Of a stretch of DNA of 26,221 bases, positions 1 through 7,761 are shown one piece after another. The DNA comes from a virus. Numbering within the stretch: position 1 is the stretch's first letter; every line of letters starts with the position of its first letter. Under the pieces are notes generated by a model. That model was not told where the DNA came from. It did no database searches and was given only the letters and a program-made list of their open reading frames with translations. The translations under genes and the position numbers were made by a program. Where the stretch lies: the IMG/VR virus record IMGVR_UViG_3300006916_000322, positions 1-26,221 of that record; one strand, given 5' to 3'.

Positions 1-1
1 T

Positions 2-310
2 CTATTAAGTATCAATGGAAATGAGCAGTATCGTGATAGTAATCACAGTACTCTTGCTCCTATTGGTGCAAAAGTTCTTACGGCATGGGCAAGCAATTCT
101 TTCGATCCTCTTGGCGTTTCTGGTCAACGTCATAATTGGGGTTCTGGAATTCCAGCTACAATGACAGGCACTAACTTCAATAACACGTTTGGCGGAACTG
201 CTACTGCTGATGATGCTATTGGAACTGATGCCGTCCCTGGAGAATTGACTTACATGTATGGTGCAATTCTTGCAAATACTGGTGAGTACCAGCCAAGAAC
301 TTTGACTTAA
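2..310 (+). CDS. 3' end of an unidentified, possibly structural, phage protein (partial)
   Basis: An open frame runs from the left edge to a TAA at 308-310, giving the last 102 residues of a protein that begins outside the window. The visible part is rich in Gly, Thr, Asn and Ala with scattered aromatics and no charged clusters, as in beta-rich virion proteins. It ends with the residues EYQPRTLT. I do not recognise a family. It is followed directly by a strong intrinsic terminator, so it closes an upstream transcription unit. A structural role is inferred only from composition and from its position before the lysis/replication genes. Confidence 0.6.
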   Translation, partial: LLSINGNEQYRDSNHSTLAPIGAKVLTAWASNSFDPLGVSGQRHNWGSGIPATMTGTNFNNTFGGTATADDAIGTDAVPGELTYMYGAILANTGEYQPRTLT

Positions 311-336
311 TAGTAATCTAATGCAATCATGGATAG

Positions 337-371
337 AGCCACATTAGAAATTCTGGTGTGGCTTTATTCTT
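337..371 (+). terminator. Rho-independent terminator after the gene ending at 310
   Basis: The arm at 337-348 pairs with the arm at 352-363 around a 3-nt loop (AAT) to form a 12-bp stem. Seven outer pairs (AGCCACA/TGTGGCT) are perfect, two middle pairs are T-G wobbles and three inner pairs are perfect. A T-rich run (TTATTCTT) follows at 364-371. It lies 26 nt beyond the stop of the upstream gene and before the next ribosome-binding site. Confidence 0.85.
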
Positions 372-378
372 GTGAGGA
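372..378 (+). promoter_or_regulatory. Ribosome-binding site supporting a GTG start at 388
   Basis: A GAGGAG-like Shine-Dalgarno sequence lies at about 373-378, roughly 9 nt before the GTG at 388. It supports GTG as the initiator of the small membrane-protein gene. The terminator sits immediately upstream, so transcription of this gene needs read-through or a promoter that I could not identify in the 77-nt gap. Confidence 0.6.
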
Positions 379-387
379 GCTTTTATA

Positions 388-786
388 GTGTCCGATGAAA
401 AAATAGAAATCTCTAAATTTAATTTCTGGCTTATTACTACTTTACTTAGTGGGCTTGTTTTAGGTATTGGTGCATGGGCAACTTCTATTAATTCACAGAT
501 GGTACAAAGTCAAGTTGCTATGGCTGAAGTAAAGGGCATGGTATCTTCTATTGATTCTAGATTAAAAGAAAATCTAGAAGCTACAAATAGAATACATAAA
601 ATAGAATCAGATCTTAGAGCTTTAACAGTTTCTGTATCAATAAATACAGAAGATTTACATTCAAGGCGTGGTATTAGATTCAATATGCCTGATTATGATA
701 AATATGTCAGACCTGTTCAAGAGGACTTGTTAAAACGTATTACTAAAATAGAATCACAAATAGAGTCTCGTTATGAAAAAAATTAG
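388..786 (+). CDS. Small membrane-anchored protein, holin/spanin-like candidate
   Basis: 132 aa from a GTG start. After a short charged N-terminus, one hydrophobic segment (about residues 13-32) predicts a single membrane span. The rest is polar and heptad-like (residues 35-80 and 105-130) and would form a coiled coil outside or inside the membrane. The conserved-looking stretch MPDYDKYVRPVQEDLLKRI precedes the C-terminal helix. The size and 'one span plus coiled coil' plan fit phage holin-accessory or inner-membrane spanin proteins, but no diagnostic motif is present. The gene overlaps the next by 14 nt and is followed by other envelope-directed genes, which suggests a lysis or host-envelope module. 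The function is inference only. Confidence 0.65.
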   Translation: MSDEKIEISKFNFWLITTLLSGLVLGIGAWATSINSQMVQSQVAMAEVKGMVSSIDSRLKENLEATNRIHKIESDLRALTVSVSINTEDLHSRRGIRFNMPDYDKYVRPVQEDLLKRITKIESQIESRYEKN

Positions 787-1309
787 CTTATTATTAATAT
801 GTTTGATTTTTTTCTCGTGTTGGTATTCTATAAAATTAATATATCAAATACAAAATAATCTTATAGACACTAACTATGCGGTTTTAGGTAATATTAATAA
901 TATAGAAAGACTTGGCGTTCTAACTAATGAAATCAAGGAAGAACAGATTAAAAGAACCAGAAATGTATATACTGTGCCATTTTTAATTGATGAGATATTA
1001 AAAAAAAAATTATTTTTAAATGGAATAATATTGTGTGACAAAAATGGTAAAATTATTGGAATAACACCAGGAGCTAAAGAATTATTAGGATTTAGTAAAG
1101 AAGACCCAGAAAATTCACTAAAAAGCATATTTGATATAATCCCTATTGAGCATAGGGAAAGTCATAAAGAATATCTATTAAATGAAAAGACACATAGTAG
1201 TCCGTTAATGAAGGCGACTATTGGAATAGAAAATAGACGGGTTGAGGTATCCTTTCACTTTTTAAGTACTGAAGAAACTTATATAGTTCACTTAAGAGAG
1301 GTGTCTTAA
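773..1309 (+). CDS. Membrane-anchored PAS-domain protein
   Basis: 178 aa. Residues 4-24 are a hydrophobic N-terminal segment (signal anchor, or a lipoprotein-like signal with Cys at 10 and 16). Residues 25-70 are polar and helical. Residues 82-175 read as a PAS domain: the opening strand GIILCDKNGKIIGITPGA, the helix AKELLGFSKED, the IFDIIP-x-EHR turn, and the closing strands RVEVSFHFL and YIVHLREV. PAS domains sense ligands or redox state and mediate dimerisation. No kinase, cyclase or other output domain is attached. The gene overlaps its upstream neighbour by 14 nt and ends 1 nt before the next start, so it is co-translated with envelope proteins. A membrane-tethered PAS protein without an output domain is unusual in a phage; it may modulate a host signalling protein. 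The PAS call is from pattern recognition. Confidence 0.7.
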   Translation: MKKISLLLICLIFFSCWYSIKLIYQIQNNLIDTNYAVLGNINNIERLGVLTNEIKEEQIKRTRNVYTVPFLIDEILKKKLFLNGIILCDKNGKIIGITPGAKELLGFSKEDPENSLKSIFDIIPIEHRESHKEYLLNEKTHSSPLMKATIGIENRRVEVSFHFLSTEETYIVHLREVS

Positions 1310-1310
1310 T

Positions 1311-1931
1311 ATGGTGTTTATCCCCTATGAAGAGGCTAAAAATATCATAAAAGAAGGAGATATACTTCTATTTAAAGGAACTGGCTTTATAGGATTTCTT
1401 ATCAAAAGATATACTGATGGAGAGCATAGTCATGTAGCTATGGCTCATCTAGATGGAGATACTTGGGAGTGTGTTGAGTTTAGAGAGTTTATCGGTGGAA
1501 GGTCTGTCTCATTAAGAAGTCAAGTTTCAAACAATCCTACTACGATTGACGTATTTAGACCTTTAAATAATATTTCTTATGAAGATTTAAATGAAAATAA
1601 TGAGATAATTATTGTAAATAAAAGATACACTGAAGAAGTGGCAAAAAATACTGTCAAAGATATTATAAAATGGACTGGGCAATCATATGGATGGATAAAT
1701 ATTTTTACAATGATTGTTCGCTTCATTCCGTTTGCTAAACTTTTATTAAAACAAGATACTGATGATGATGAGTTATCTCATGCAAAAGTTTGTTCAACCG
1801 CAGTAACTATAGCACTAAGAAAGAATTATATGGACCCTGTGCCTTATTTAGCAGATGATAGAGTTTCACCGGCTGATTTGGCAAGAAGTCCTTTGTTACA
1901 GTACCTTTTCACTATTGAAAAGGATTTTTAA
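1311..1931 (+). CDS. Permuted NlpC/P60 (YiiX-like) papain-fold hydrolase
   Basis: 206 aa. The N-terminal motif KEGDILLFKGTGFIGFLIKR, then HSHVAM (His39/His41), and a C-terminal KVCSTAVTIAL (Cys161) follow the order His then Cys seen in circularly permuted NlpC/P60 enzymes of the YiiX type. Known members are thiol peptidases, amidases or acyltransferases acting on peptidoglycan peptides or lipids. No signal peptide is visible. The hydrophobic stretch at about 128-147 could contact membrane. It lies 1 nt after the PAS gene and 14 nt before a secreted protease gene, which supports a role at the host envelope, for example in lysis or wall remodelling. The catalytic assignment is by motif order; the substrate is unknown. 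Confidence 0.75.
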   Translation: MVFIPYEEAKNIIKEGDILLFKGTGFIGFLIKRYTDGEHSHVAMAHLDGDTWECVEFREFIGGRSVSLRSQVSNNPTTIDVFRPLNNISYEDLNENNEIIIVNKRYTEEVAKNTVKDIIKWTGQSYGWINIFTMIVRFIPFAKLLLKQDTDDDELSHAKVCSTAVTIALRKNYMDPVPYLADDRVSPADLARSPLLQYLFTIEKDF

Positions 1932-1945
1932 ACCGGGGGTGTAAG

Positions 1946-3721
1946 ATGAAAAAGTTGCTATCAATATTAATTCTATTTTTAGCTTCTTCTTCCAATGGAA
2001 TGGCGGTTGAGCAAGACGATAGAGTTCTAAACCTTAATGGCTGTACAGGATTCCTTGTTGATGGGAATTATCTTGTTTCGGCAAAACACTGTCTTGAATT
2101 ATTAGGTCAAAAAATTACTTTAAACAGGACTAGTGGAATTACCGCAGACCTAGTTTATGTAAGTAATTCAAAAGACGGACCTATTGTCTATTATATAAAA
2201 GGTAAAAGATATAATTCCTTTAGTGTTGCCAGCGAAGTTCCTCCTACTGGCAGTTCAGTATACTCTATTGGTTTTCCAGGCGGAAACTACGCGGTTATTA
2301 CGGGGAAAATGGTTGGTACATTAGACCCGTCAAGGTCTGAGAACGTAGTTAGTATGAGGGTTAATCCAGGCCATTCTGGCGGGCCTTTATTCTCTCAAGA
2401 TGGCGAAGTTATTGGAGTTGCTTTATCTGTTGCTTATGATCTAGATGTTAATAGCTCAAACTTTGCTTCTTGGTCTTCTGTGAAAAAGGCAATGCTTGAA
2501 GCAAAACGTGCTACTGGAGATAATAGTGTTCCTAAATTTAATAAGGAACTAGTTATCTTTAGTTATGTAGGTTGTGAGCCATGCGATAACCTTAATAACG
2601 AACTTGACTATGCAGAGCTTAACCGTAATGGAATTAAAGTTACTAAAGTAGTTTTAGATAAAGATAAATGGTCTAATGAGGCTTTAGTATCTGAATACAA
2701 GGCTGTAAATGGTGAGAATATTGAAAGTTTTCCGACTATGTGGCTTAGAGGATCTACTCAGGTAAAAGTTGGATACAAAAAAGGTACAAAACTTTCTGTA
2801 TTTGGTTGGATTATAAATGGATTTAAAAACATTGGTAGATTTTTATTCGGAGATAATCTTCAAGGAGAAATTGAAGACGAGCCTGAATTTTCAACTCCAA
2901 TGCCAGTGCCAACACCATCACCAGACGATAATGTTCCTACTCCAGATAATCTTGAGGAGCCTCCTGTTGAACCTCAGACATATACTGAAGAGATTGATTG
3001 GGAAAATGTCTCTATAGTTATTGCAGCTAAAAAACAAGATATAGGATATACTAGAGGCAAAGCTTTAGAAATTGCTCTAAAAGCAATCAAAGGCCCAATT
3101 CAGAGAGCTAATGATGAATACTTTGAAGGTAAAGCAAATATTATTTTCGTGGACGAGCGTACACAGCCTCAAAAATATCAGTCACTTTTGGACGCAGCCG
3201 GTGTTGACTTTGAACGTTTTTATGTTATAGCACTTGTAAAAAAGCAAAGTCTTGGATTAAAGGGATTGATTGCTTCAAAAGTAGAGTCTTCCATACTGAA
3301 AAAACTTCCAGAAGGCATCCCATTGGAAGTTATATTTGAGAGAGTACATTCGGATTCTTATTTTGCTATAACTAAATCATTAACAGTATCTGACACACCT
3401 GTTGAGGTTTTGGCAGAAGGCTCAATTAAAGATGATATCATTAATTCTCTTAAGGGTCAAATTGATGAAGTCAAAAAAGACCTTACGAATATTAATGTGC
3501 CTGATGATGCGACTATTGCTGATAAAGTAAAGGCTAATATTCTGCCAGCCGTATTAGAAGCTGCAAAATCTAAGGATGAAGATGGAACTGAAAGAACTTG
3601 GGTCATGCGTCTTATGGCTGGAGCTATGGCTTTATTTGGTGTAGGCAAGGGGGTTAGTGGCTTTAGAGGGTGGATTGCTGGTAGAGCTATGGCAAAAGCC
3701 CAAGAAATGATGCAGTCTTAA
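1946..3721 (+). CDS. Secreted trypsin-like serine protease fused to a thioredoxin-like domain
   Basis: 591 aa. Residues 1-20 form a signal peptide (KK, hydrophobic core, probable cleavage after GMA). Residues about 26-185 are a chymotrypsin/trypsin-fold protease with His48 (SAKHC), a candidate Asp77 (SKDGP) and Ser144 (NPGHSGGPL). Residues about 200-285 look like a thioredoxin fold with C210-EP-C213 and the candidate cis-proline P263 (SFPTMW). A Pro/Glu/Thr-rich linker spans about 310-347. The C-terminal third (348-550) is not recognised, and a hydrophobic tail (about 551-580) could insert in a membrane. A GGGGGT-like ribosome-binding site precedes the ATG. Secreted protease plus redox domain is an uncommon phage architecture. 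It would act outside the cytoplasm on envelope or extracellular proteins, or process virion proteins. Another possibility is capture from a host surface protein. Confidence 0.8.
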   Translation: MKKLLSILILFLASSSNGMAVEQDDRVLNLNGCTGFLVDGNYLVSAKHCLELLGQKITLNRTSGITADLVYVSNSKDGPIVYYIKGKRYNSFSVASEVPPTGSSVYSIGFPGGNYAVITGKMVGTLDPSRSENVVSMRVNPGHSGGPLFSQDGEVIGVALSVAYDLDVNSSNFASWSSVKKAMLEAKRATGDNSVPKFNKELVIFSYVGCEPCDNLNNELDYAELNRNGIKVTKVVLDKDKWSNEALVSEYKAVNGENIESFPTMWLRGSTQVKVGYKKGTKLSVFGWIINGFKNIGRFLFGDNLQGEIEDEPEFSTPMPVPTPSPDDNVPTPDNLEEPPVEPQTYTEEIDWENVSIVIAAKKQDIGYTRGKALEIALKAIKGPIQRANDEYFEGKANIIFVDERTQPQKYQSLLDAAGVDFERFYVIALVKKQSLGLKGLIASKVESSILKKLPEGIPLEVIFERVHSDSYFAITKSLTVSDTPVEVLAEGSIKDDIINSLKGQIDEVKKDLTNINVPDDATIADKVKANILPAVLEAAKSKDEDGTERTWVMRLMAGAMALFGVGKGVSGFRGWIAGRAMAKAQEMMQS

Positions 3722-3722
3722 T

Positions 3723-3971
3723 ATGATAGCTTTATTAGCATCAATAGGTATTGGCGGCTCACTTGGCACTATAATAGCAATTTTAGAAAACCCAGCAACG
3801 GGTATTATTTTAAAATTTGCAAAAAAAGCCGTAATTGCACTTTCTCAGGGAAAACACCTTTCTGAGGCTGAAAAACAGTTCATAAAAGACTATAATCATC
3901 AAGAGGTAATGGTCTACGGACACGATTTTTCAGATCAGCTAAAAATCGCAAATTTAATGCGAATCCACTAA
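3723..3971 (+). CDS. Small hydrophobic protein of unknown function
   Basis: 82 aa, starting 1 nt after the protease stop. The N-terminal half is hydrophobic and glycine-rich (residues 1-25, with a second weaker segment near 27-42), so one or two membrane-associated helices are likely. The C-terminal half is charged (SEAEKQFIKDYNHQEVMVYG). I do not recognise the family. Its tight coupling to the secreted protease suggests a shared envelope function, such as a membrane partner of the protease's hydrophobic tail, but there is no motif evidence. Confidence 0.6.
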   Translation: MIALLASIGIGGSLGTIIAILENPATGIILKFAKKAVIALSQGKHLSEAEKQFIKDYNHQEVMVYGHDFSDQLKIANLMRIH

Positions 3972-3985
3972 AAACGGGAAAATAG

Positions 3986-4498
3986 ATGCGACCTTCTAAG
4001 GATAGAGACTTTATGGCATCGGCTTTTCATTATGCATTTCGTTCACACGATTTGCAATCAAAAGTCGGTGCTGTAATTGTAAATAGAGATAAAAGAGAAG
4101 TCGGTAGAGGACGAAATGGTTTTCCTTCTGATATTAATAACAACAAACTTCCTACTACACGACCAGAAAAATATCCTTTTATGGTACATGCTGAAATAAA
4201 TGCTTTGGCTAATATGATTATCAAGCCAGAAAAAGCATCCATATATGTCACCCGTATGCCTTGCTGTAATTGTGCAAAAGCTTTGTGGCAGAATAATATT
4301 CGTGAATGGAATGTTCCAACTCAGTGTATGGACTTTTCTTCAGAAAAACCTTCTATAAAATTCTATAGTGAGGATGACAATGCCTTATTAGATTTACTGA
4401 TTTCTAATGGATTAATAGTTAATTTTCATGATTTTAACATGGATGATCTATCTGAAGTTGTAGAAGCCAACAAACAGTATTTTAACTATCTAGACTAA
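3986..4498 (+). CDS. Deoxycytidylate (dCMP) deaminase family protein
   Basis: 170 aa, a usual length for phage dCMP deaminases. The zinc-dependent deaminase signature is complete: His68-Ala-Glu70 (HAEINAL) and the PCCNC motif with Cys93 and Cys96 as the likely remaining zinc ligands. The N-terminal part (KDRDFMASAFHYAFRSHDLQ, then SKVGAVIVN) matches the start of ComEB/dCMP deaminase proteins. The enzyme converts dCMP to dUMP, the precursor for dTMP synthesis. It is followed 9 nt later by ribonucleotide reductase and then dUTPase, which also yields dUMP, so the three form a deoxynucleotide-supply module. I see no thymidylate synthase in the window. Confidence 0.9.
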   Translation: MRPSKDRDFMASAFHYAFRSHDLQSKVGAVIVNRDKREVGRGRNGFPSDINNNKLPTTRPEKYPFMVHAEINALANMIIKPEKASIYVTRMPCCNCAKALWQNNIREWNVPTQCMDFSSEKPSIKFYSEDDNALLDLLISNGLIVNFHDFNMDDLSEVVEANKQYFNYLD

Positions 4499-4507
4499 AG
4501 AAAATAA

Positions 4508-6937
4508 ATGTATACATACGAAGAATCACTCAGAGATAGTATCGAATATTTCAATAACGACGAATTAGCAGGGAAGGTATTTGTCGATAAATATGCTTTG
4601 AGAAATAAGGGGAATGATTTATTTCATGAGAATACTCCTAAAGATATGCATCGTAGAATATCTGTAAATATTGCACGTATTCAAAAAAGAAAATATACAT
4701 CTCCTTTGTCAGAAGAACAAATTTTTAATCTTATTGATAGATTTAAATATATTGTTCCTCAAGGCTCTCCGATGTATGGAATTGGAAATCCCAACTACGT
4801 ATCAATCGGTAACTGCTTTGTATTAGATCCTCCAGAAGATACATATAACTCAATACTGGCTACTGATGAACAATTAGTTCAAATTAGTAAACGTCGTGGC
4901 GGGGTTGGTATAGATCTTTCTAAATTACGTCCAGTTGGGGCTTCTACTAATAATTCTTCTAGAACAAGTACCGGCGTACCGTCATTTATGGAGAGATATT
5001 CTAACTCAATCCGGGAAGTAGGTCAGTCGGGCCGGAGGGGTGCTCTCATGCTATCCCTATCAGTGCATCATCCGGACGTAGAAAAGTTCGCAACTATTAA
5101 AAAGGATAAGACCAAAGTAACTGGTGCCAATATATCCGTTAGGCTTACTGATGAATTCTTGCAAGCTGTAAGAAACGATGAAGAGTATACACAGTATTGG
5201 CCTTTGACAGGTAAGGCACAGATTAAAAGGAATGTATCAGCAAGAGATGTTTGGCATACTTTAATTTCTTCAGCACATGATATGGCAGAACCCGGACTGT
5301 TGTTCTGGGACAACATTATTAAAGAGAGTCCAGCCGATTGTTATGAAAACTTTAAATCTGTTAGTACAAATCCTTGTGCTGAACTTCCTCTTTCATCTAT
5401 GGACGCATGTCGCCTATTATGCTTGAACCTTCTATCATATGTGATTAATCCATATACAGAAGAGGCAAAATTTGACCTCAAATTATTTTTTGAACATTCT
5501 AAAATAGCTGCCCGTATGATGGATGACATTGTTGATTTAGAGGAAGAGTGCATTAATAGAATTCTTAAAAAAATTGATAGTGATCCAGACCCTGAAGAAA
5601 TTAAATCTCGTGAACGATCAATTTGGACACGAATTCTTGAAAGCTGTGTTTCTGGTCGTCGTTGTGGTTTGGGGATTACCGCTCTAGGCGATACGTTAGC
5701 CGCTCTAGGCATGGAATATGGTTCTGATGAATCTATTGAAAAAGCAGAAGAGATCTATAAGGCACTTAAATTAGGCTCTTATACCGCATCTGTGGAAATG
5801 GCTGAAGAACTGGGGACATTTGAAGGATGGGATTATGAAAAAGAAAAATCCTGTCCTTTCTTAAAACGTTTCAAAAAAGACGTTTTAGAATATGAAGGTG
5901 AAATCCTAGTAAAAGGTAAAGAGCTATATGAAAGGATGAAGAAATCTGGAAGGCGGAATATAGCATTATTGACTATTGCTCCAACAGGCAGTGTTTCTAC
6001 AATGACACGTACTACTTCTGGAGTAGAACCAGCTTATCTTTTGGAATATACACGTAGAAAGAAGGGGAACCCAGGGGATAATAATTTCAGGGTTGATTTT
6101 ATTGATGCTAGTGGCGATAGCTGGATGGAGTTTAAAGTTTATCATCCGCAAGTTGAAGAGTGGATGAAAGTCACAGGCGAAACTGACGTAACAAAATCCC
6201 CTTGGTATGGCTGCTGTGCCCCAGATTTAGACTGGACTAAACGTGTTAAATTGCAAGCCGCTCTACAGAAACATTGTGACCACTCTATCAGTTCAACTGT
6301 TAATCTTCCGAATGAGGCGACAGTGGAGCAGGTTAAAGAGATATATGAAACAGCTTGGCTATCTGGATGCAAAGGTATTACAGTTTATCGTGATGGCTCT
6401 CGTACCGGAGTGTTAATATCGGATACCGCAAAAGATAACAGTGTTATTAAACGTCCTGATGATTTGCCTTGTGAAGTTCATCATATTAGTGTTAAAGGTG
6501 ATCCATATTTTGTTCTAATCGGACTTGTTAATGGTAAGCCTTACGAGGTGTTTGCCGGTCGTAATGGATGTATTGATTCCGGAATTAAGACGGGTGTCAT
6601 CCACAAAGTCAAACGGCCAAAATGCTATCGTGTTACTTTTGATGACGAATCTCAATTACAGCCAATCACCGCAGCTTGCTCTGACAATGAGGAAGCTTTG
6701 ACTAGAATGATTTCTATGTCTTTACGTCATGGGGCGGCTATTAATTATGTAGTTGATCAACTTCAAAAGACTCAAGGTTCTATGACTTCTTTAGCTAAGG
6801 CCATTGCTAGAGCATTAAAAAAACATGTACCCGAAGGCTCTAAGTCTTCCCAAAAATGCACAGCGTGTGGAGCCAATATGATTTTCCAGGAAGGCTGTAA
6901 TAAATGTGTTGGGTGTGGGGCAAGTAAATGCTCATAG
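4508..6937 (+). CDS. nrdJ: Class II (adenosylcobalamin-dependent) ribonucleotide reductase
   Basis: 809 aa. The N-terminal redox Cys is in GNCFVLDPP (Cys103). The radical-site signature N288-P-C290-A-E292 is intact. Motifs ISKRRGGVGIDLSKLRP and APTGSVSTMTRTTSGVEPAY are typical of the RNR barrel. The C-terminus carries a cysteine cluster (C784, C787, C797, C800, C803, C808) like the zinc-ribbon tail that re-reduces the active site in B12-dependent enzymes. No separate small subunit or radical activase gene accompanies it, consistent with class II. It reduces ribonucleotides to deoxyribonucleotides without needing oxygen, but requires cobalamin from the host. It lies between dCMP deaminase and dUTPase. 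The start ATG overlaps nothing and follows AAAGAAAATAA, so the ribosome-binding site is weak. Confidence 0.92.
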   Translation: MYTYEESLRDSIEYFNNDELAGKVFVDKYALRNKGNDLFHENTPKDMHRRISVNIARIQKRKYTSPLSEEQIFNLIDRFKYIVPQGSPMYGIGNPNYVSIGNCFVLDPPEDTYNSILATDEQLVQISKRRGGVGIDLSKLRPVGASTNNSSRTSTGVPSFMERYSNSIREVGQSGRRGALMLSLSVHHPDVEKFATIKKDKTKVTGANISVRLTDEFLQAVRNDEEYTQYWPLTGKAQIKRNVSARDVWHTLISSAHDMAEPGLLFWDNIIKESPADCYENFKSVSTNPCAELPLSSMDACRLLCLNLLSYVINPYTEEAKFDLKLFFEHSKIAARMMDDIVDLEEECINRILKKIDSDPDPEEIKSRERSIWTRILESCVSGRRCGLGITALGDTLAALGMEYGSDESIEKAEEIYKALKLGSYTASVEMAEELGTFEGWDYEKEKSCPFLKRFKKDVLEYEGEILVKGKELYERMKKSGRRNIALLTIAPTGSVSTMTRTTSGVEPAYLLEYTRRKKGNPGDNNFRVDFIDASGDSWMEFKVYHPQVEEWMKVTGETDVTKSPWYGCCAPDLDWTKRVKLQAALQKHCDHSISSTVNLPNEATVEQVKEIYETAWLSGCKGITVYRDGSRTGVLISDTAKDNSVIKRPDDLPCEVHHISVKGDPYFVLIGLVNGKPYEVFAGRNGCIDSGIKTGVIHKVKRPKCYRVTFDDESQLQPITAACSDNEEALTRMISMSLRHGAAINYVVDQLQKTQGSMTSLAKAIARALKKHVPEGSKSSQKCTACGANMIFQEGCNKCVGCGASKCS

Positions 6938-7119
6938 ACTATATTAGTAAATTTTTTTGTGAGCAATATATAAATTCATTATGGAAAGATATCACTTATC
7001 AAATAACTAATAAAAGTTTTGATAAGTTTACCACCGATCATATGAATGAGGAAGAAATATTAGAAAGTATGGAAGATATTTTTGCTGACAGTTTTTACTT
7101 AGGAGAAAAAATTGGGTAG
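6928..7119 (+). CDS. Small hypothetical acidic protein
   Basis: 63 aa. The ATG lies within the last codons of the ribonucleotide reductase gene (10-nt overlap), the common mode of translational coupling here. The protein has aromatic and hydrophobic residues in the N-terminal half (IDYISKFFCEQYIN) and a strongly acidic C-terminal half (NEEEILESMEDIFADSF). No family is recognised. Its reality is supported by tight packing: the next gene starts within its last 8 nt. Confidence 0.55.
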   Translation: MLIDYISKFFCEQYINSLWKDITYQITNKSFDKFTTDHMNEEEILESMEDIFADSFYLGEKIG

Positions 7120-7282
7120 TAAACCTTCCACACAGGACAAAATAGTTGGCCTTATTCTTTTATCAGCCCTTTTTTCTATTATGATTTGGGTTGGATTTAC
7201 TGCACAGAAGAAGATGTTAGGGATTTACGATCTTGAAGATAGAGTTAGGTATTTAGAAGAAAAATTAAATAAAAGATCATAA
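7112..7282 (+). CDS. Small single-span membrane protein with TTG start
   Basis: 56 aa, read from TTG at 7112-7114 to TAA at 7280-7282. The start is chosen because a perfect AGGAG ribosome-binding site (7101-7105) lies 6 nt upstream, and the frame fills an otherwise empty gap. Residues about 10-31 (IVGLILLSALFSIMIWVGFT) form one membrane span. The tail (DLEDRVRYLEEKLNKRS) is a short coiled coil with heptad leucines. The 'span plus short coiled coil' design resembles small phage membrane accessory proteins, but no specific function is supported. It overlaps the preceding gene by 8 nt and ends 19 nt before dUTPase. Confidence 0.65.
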   Translation: MGSKPSTQDKIVGLILLSALFSIMIWVGFTAQKKMLGIYDLEDRVRYLEEKLNKRS

Positions 7283-7301
7283 TTTATTTAGGACTAATCG
7301 C

Positions 7302-7739
7302 ATGAAGATTTCTGTTAAACGCTTATCTCCTACAGCTATAATCCCAACGAAAAGCCATCCTACAGATGCTGGATACGATCTGTATGCGGATGAGGATGCT
7401 GAACTTTTACCCGGCGAAACAAGGCTGATCAAGACTGGAGTAGCTATTTCCGTACCAAAAGGTATGGTTGGGCTTTTATGGGATAGATCTTCTTTAGGAA
7501 GTCAGGGGTATCACCTTCATGGGGGTGTAATAGATCATGGATACACTGGAGATGTGAGTGTTGCATTATGCAATACAAATATTTCAGGACATCCAAGCCT
7601 TCCTAAAAAGAATATTAAAGCGGGAGATAGAATTGCTCAAATTATTTTTCAAGATGCCAAGCATTTTGAATTAGAAGAAACGCAGGAACTTGATGAAACA
7701 GGAAGATCTAAATCTGGTTTTGGAAGCAGTGGTAGATAA
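7302..7739 (+). CDS. dut: dUTPase (deoxyuridine 5'-triphosphate nucleotidohydrolase)
   Basis: 145 aa, the usual length for a trimeric dUTPase. All five conserved motifs are visible in order: DAGYDLYA (22-29), DRSSLG (61-66), GGVIDHGYTGDV (74-85, with Asp78 as likely catalytic base and Tyr81 for uracil recognition), GDRIAQIIF (108-116) and the C-terminal GFGSSGR (139-145). It hydrolyses dUTP to dUMP and pyrophosphate, preventing uracil incorporation and feeding dTMP synthesis together with the dCMP deaminase upstream. The catalytic residues appear complete. Confidence 0.95.
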   Translation: MKISVKRLSPTAIIPTKSHPTDAGYDLYADEDAELLPGETRLIKTGVAISVPKGMVGLLWDRSSLGSQGYHLHGGVIDHGYTGDVSVALCNTNISGHPSLPKKNIKAGDRIAQIIFQDAKHFELEETQELDETGRSKSGFGSSGR

Positions 7740-7761
7740 TTCCAATAAATAAGAGATTCAT

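Noticed and set aside
2817-3017. 66-codon frame in the linker region of the protease gene
   Set aside because: It falls within the Pro-rich linker of the protease-thioredoxin gene and has no ribosome-binding site or sensible product.
5341-5712. Long open frame on the minus strand within the ribonucleotide reductase gene
   Set aside because: It lies wholly inside a clearly conserved + strand gene, its translation has no recognisable motif, and no minus-strand gene occurs elsewhere in the window.
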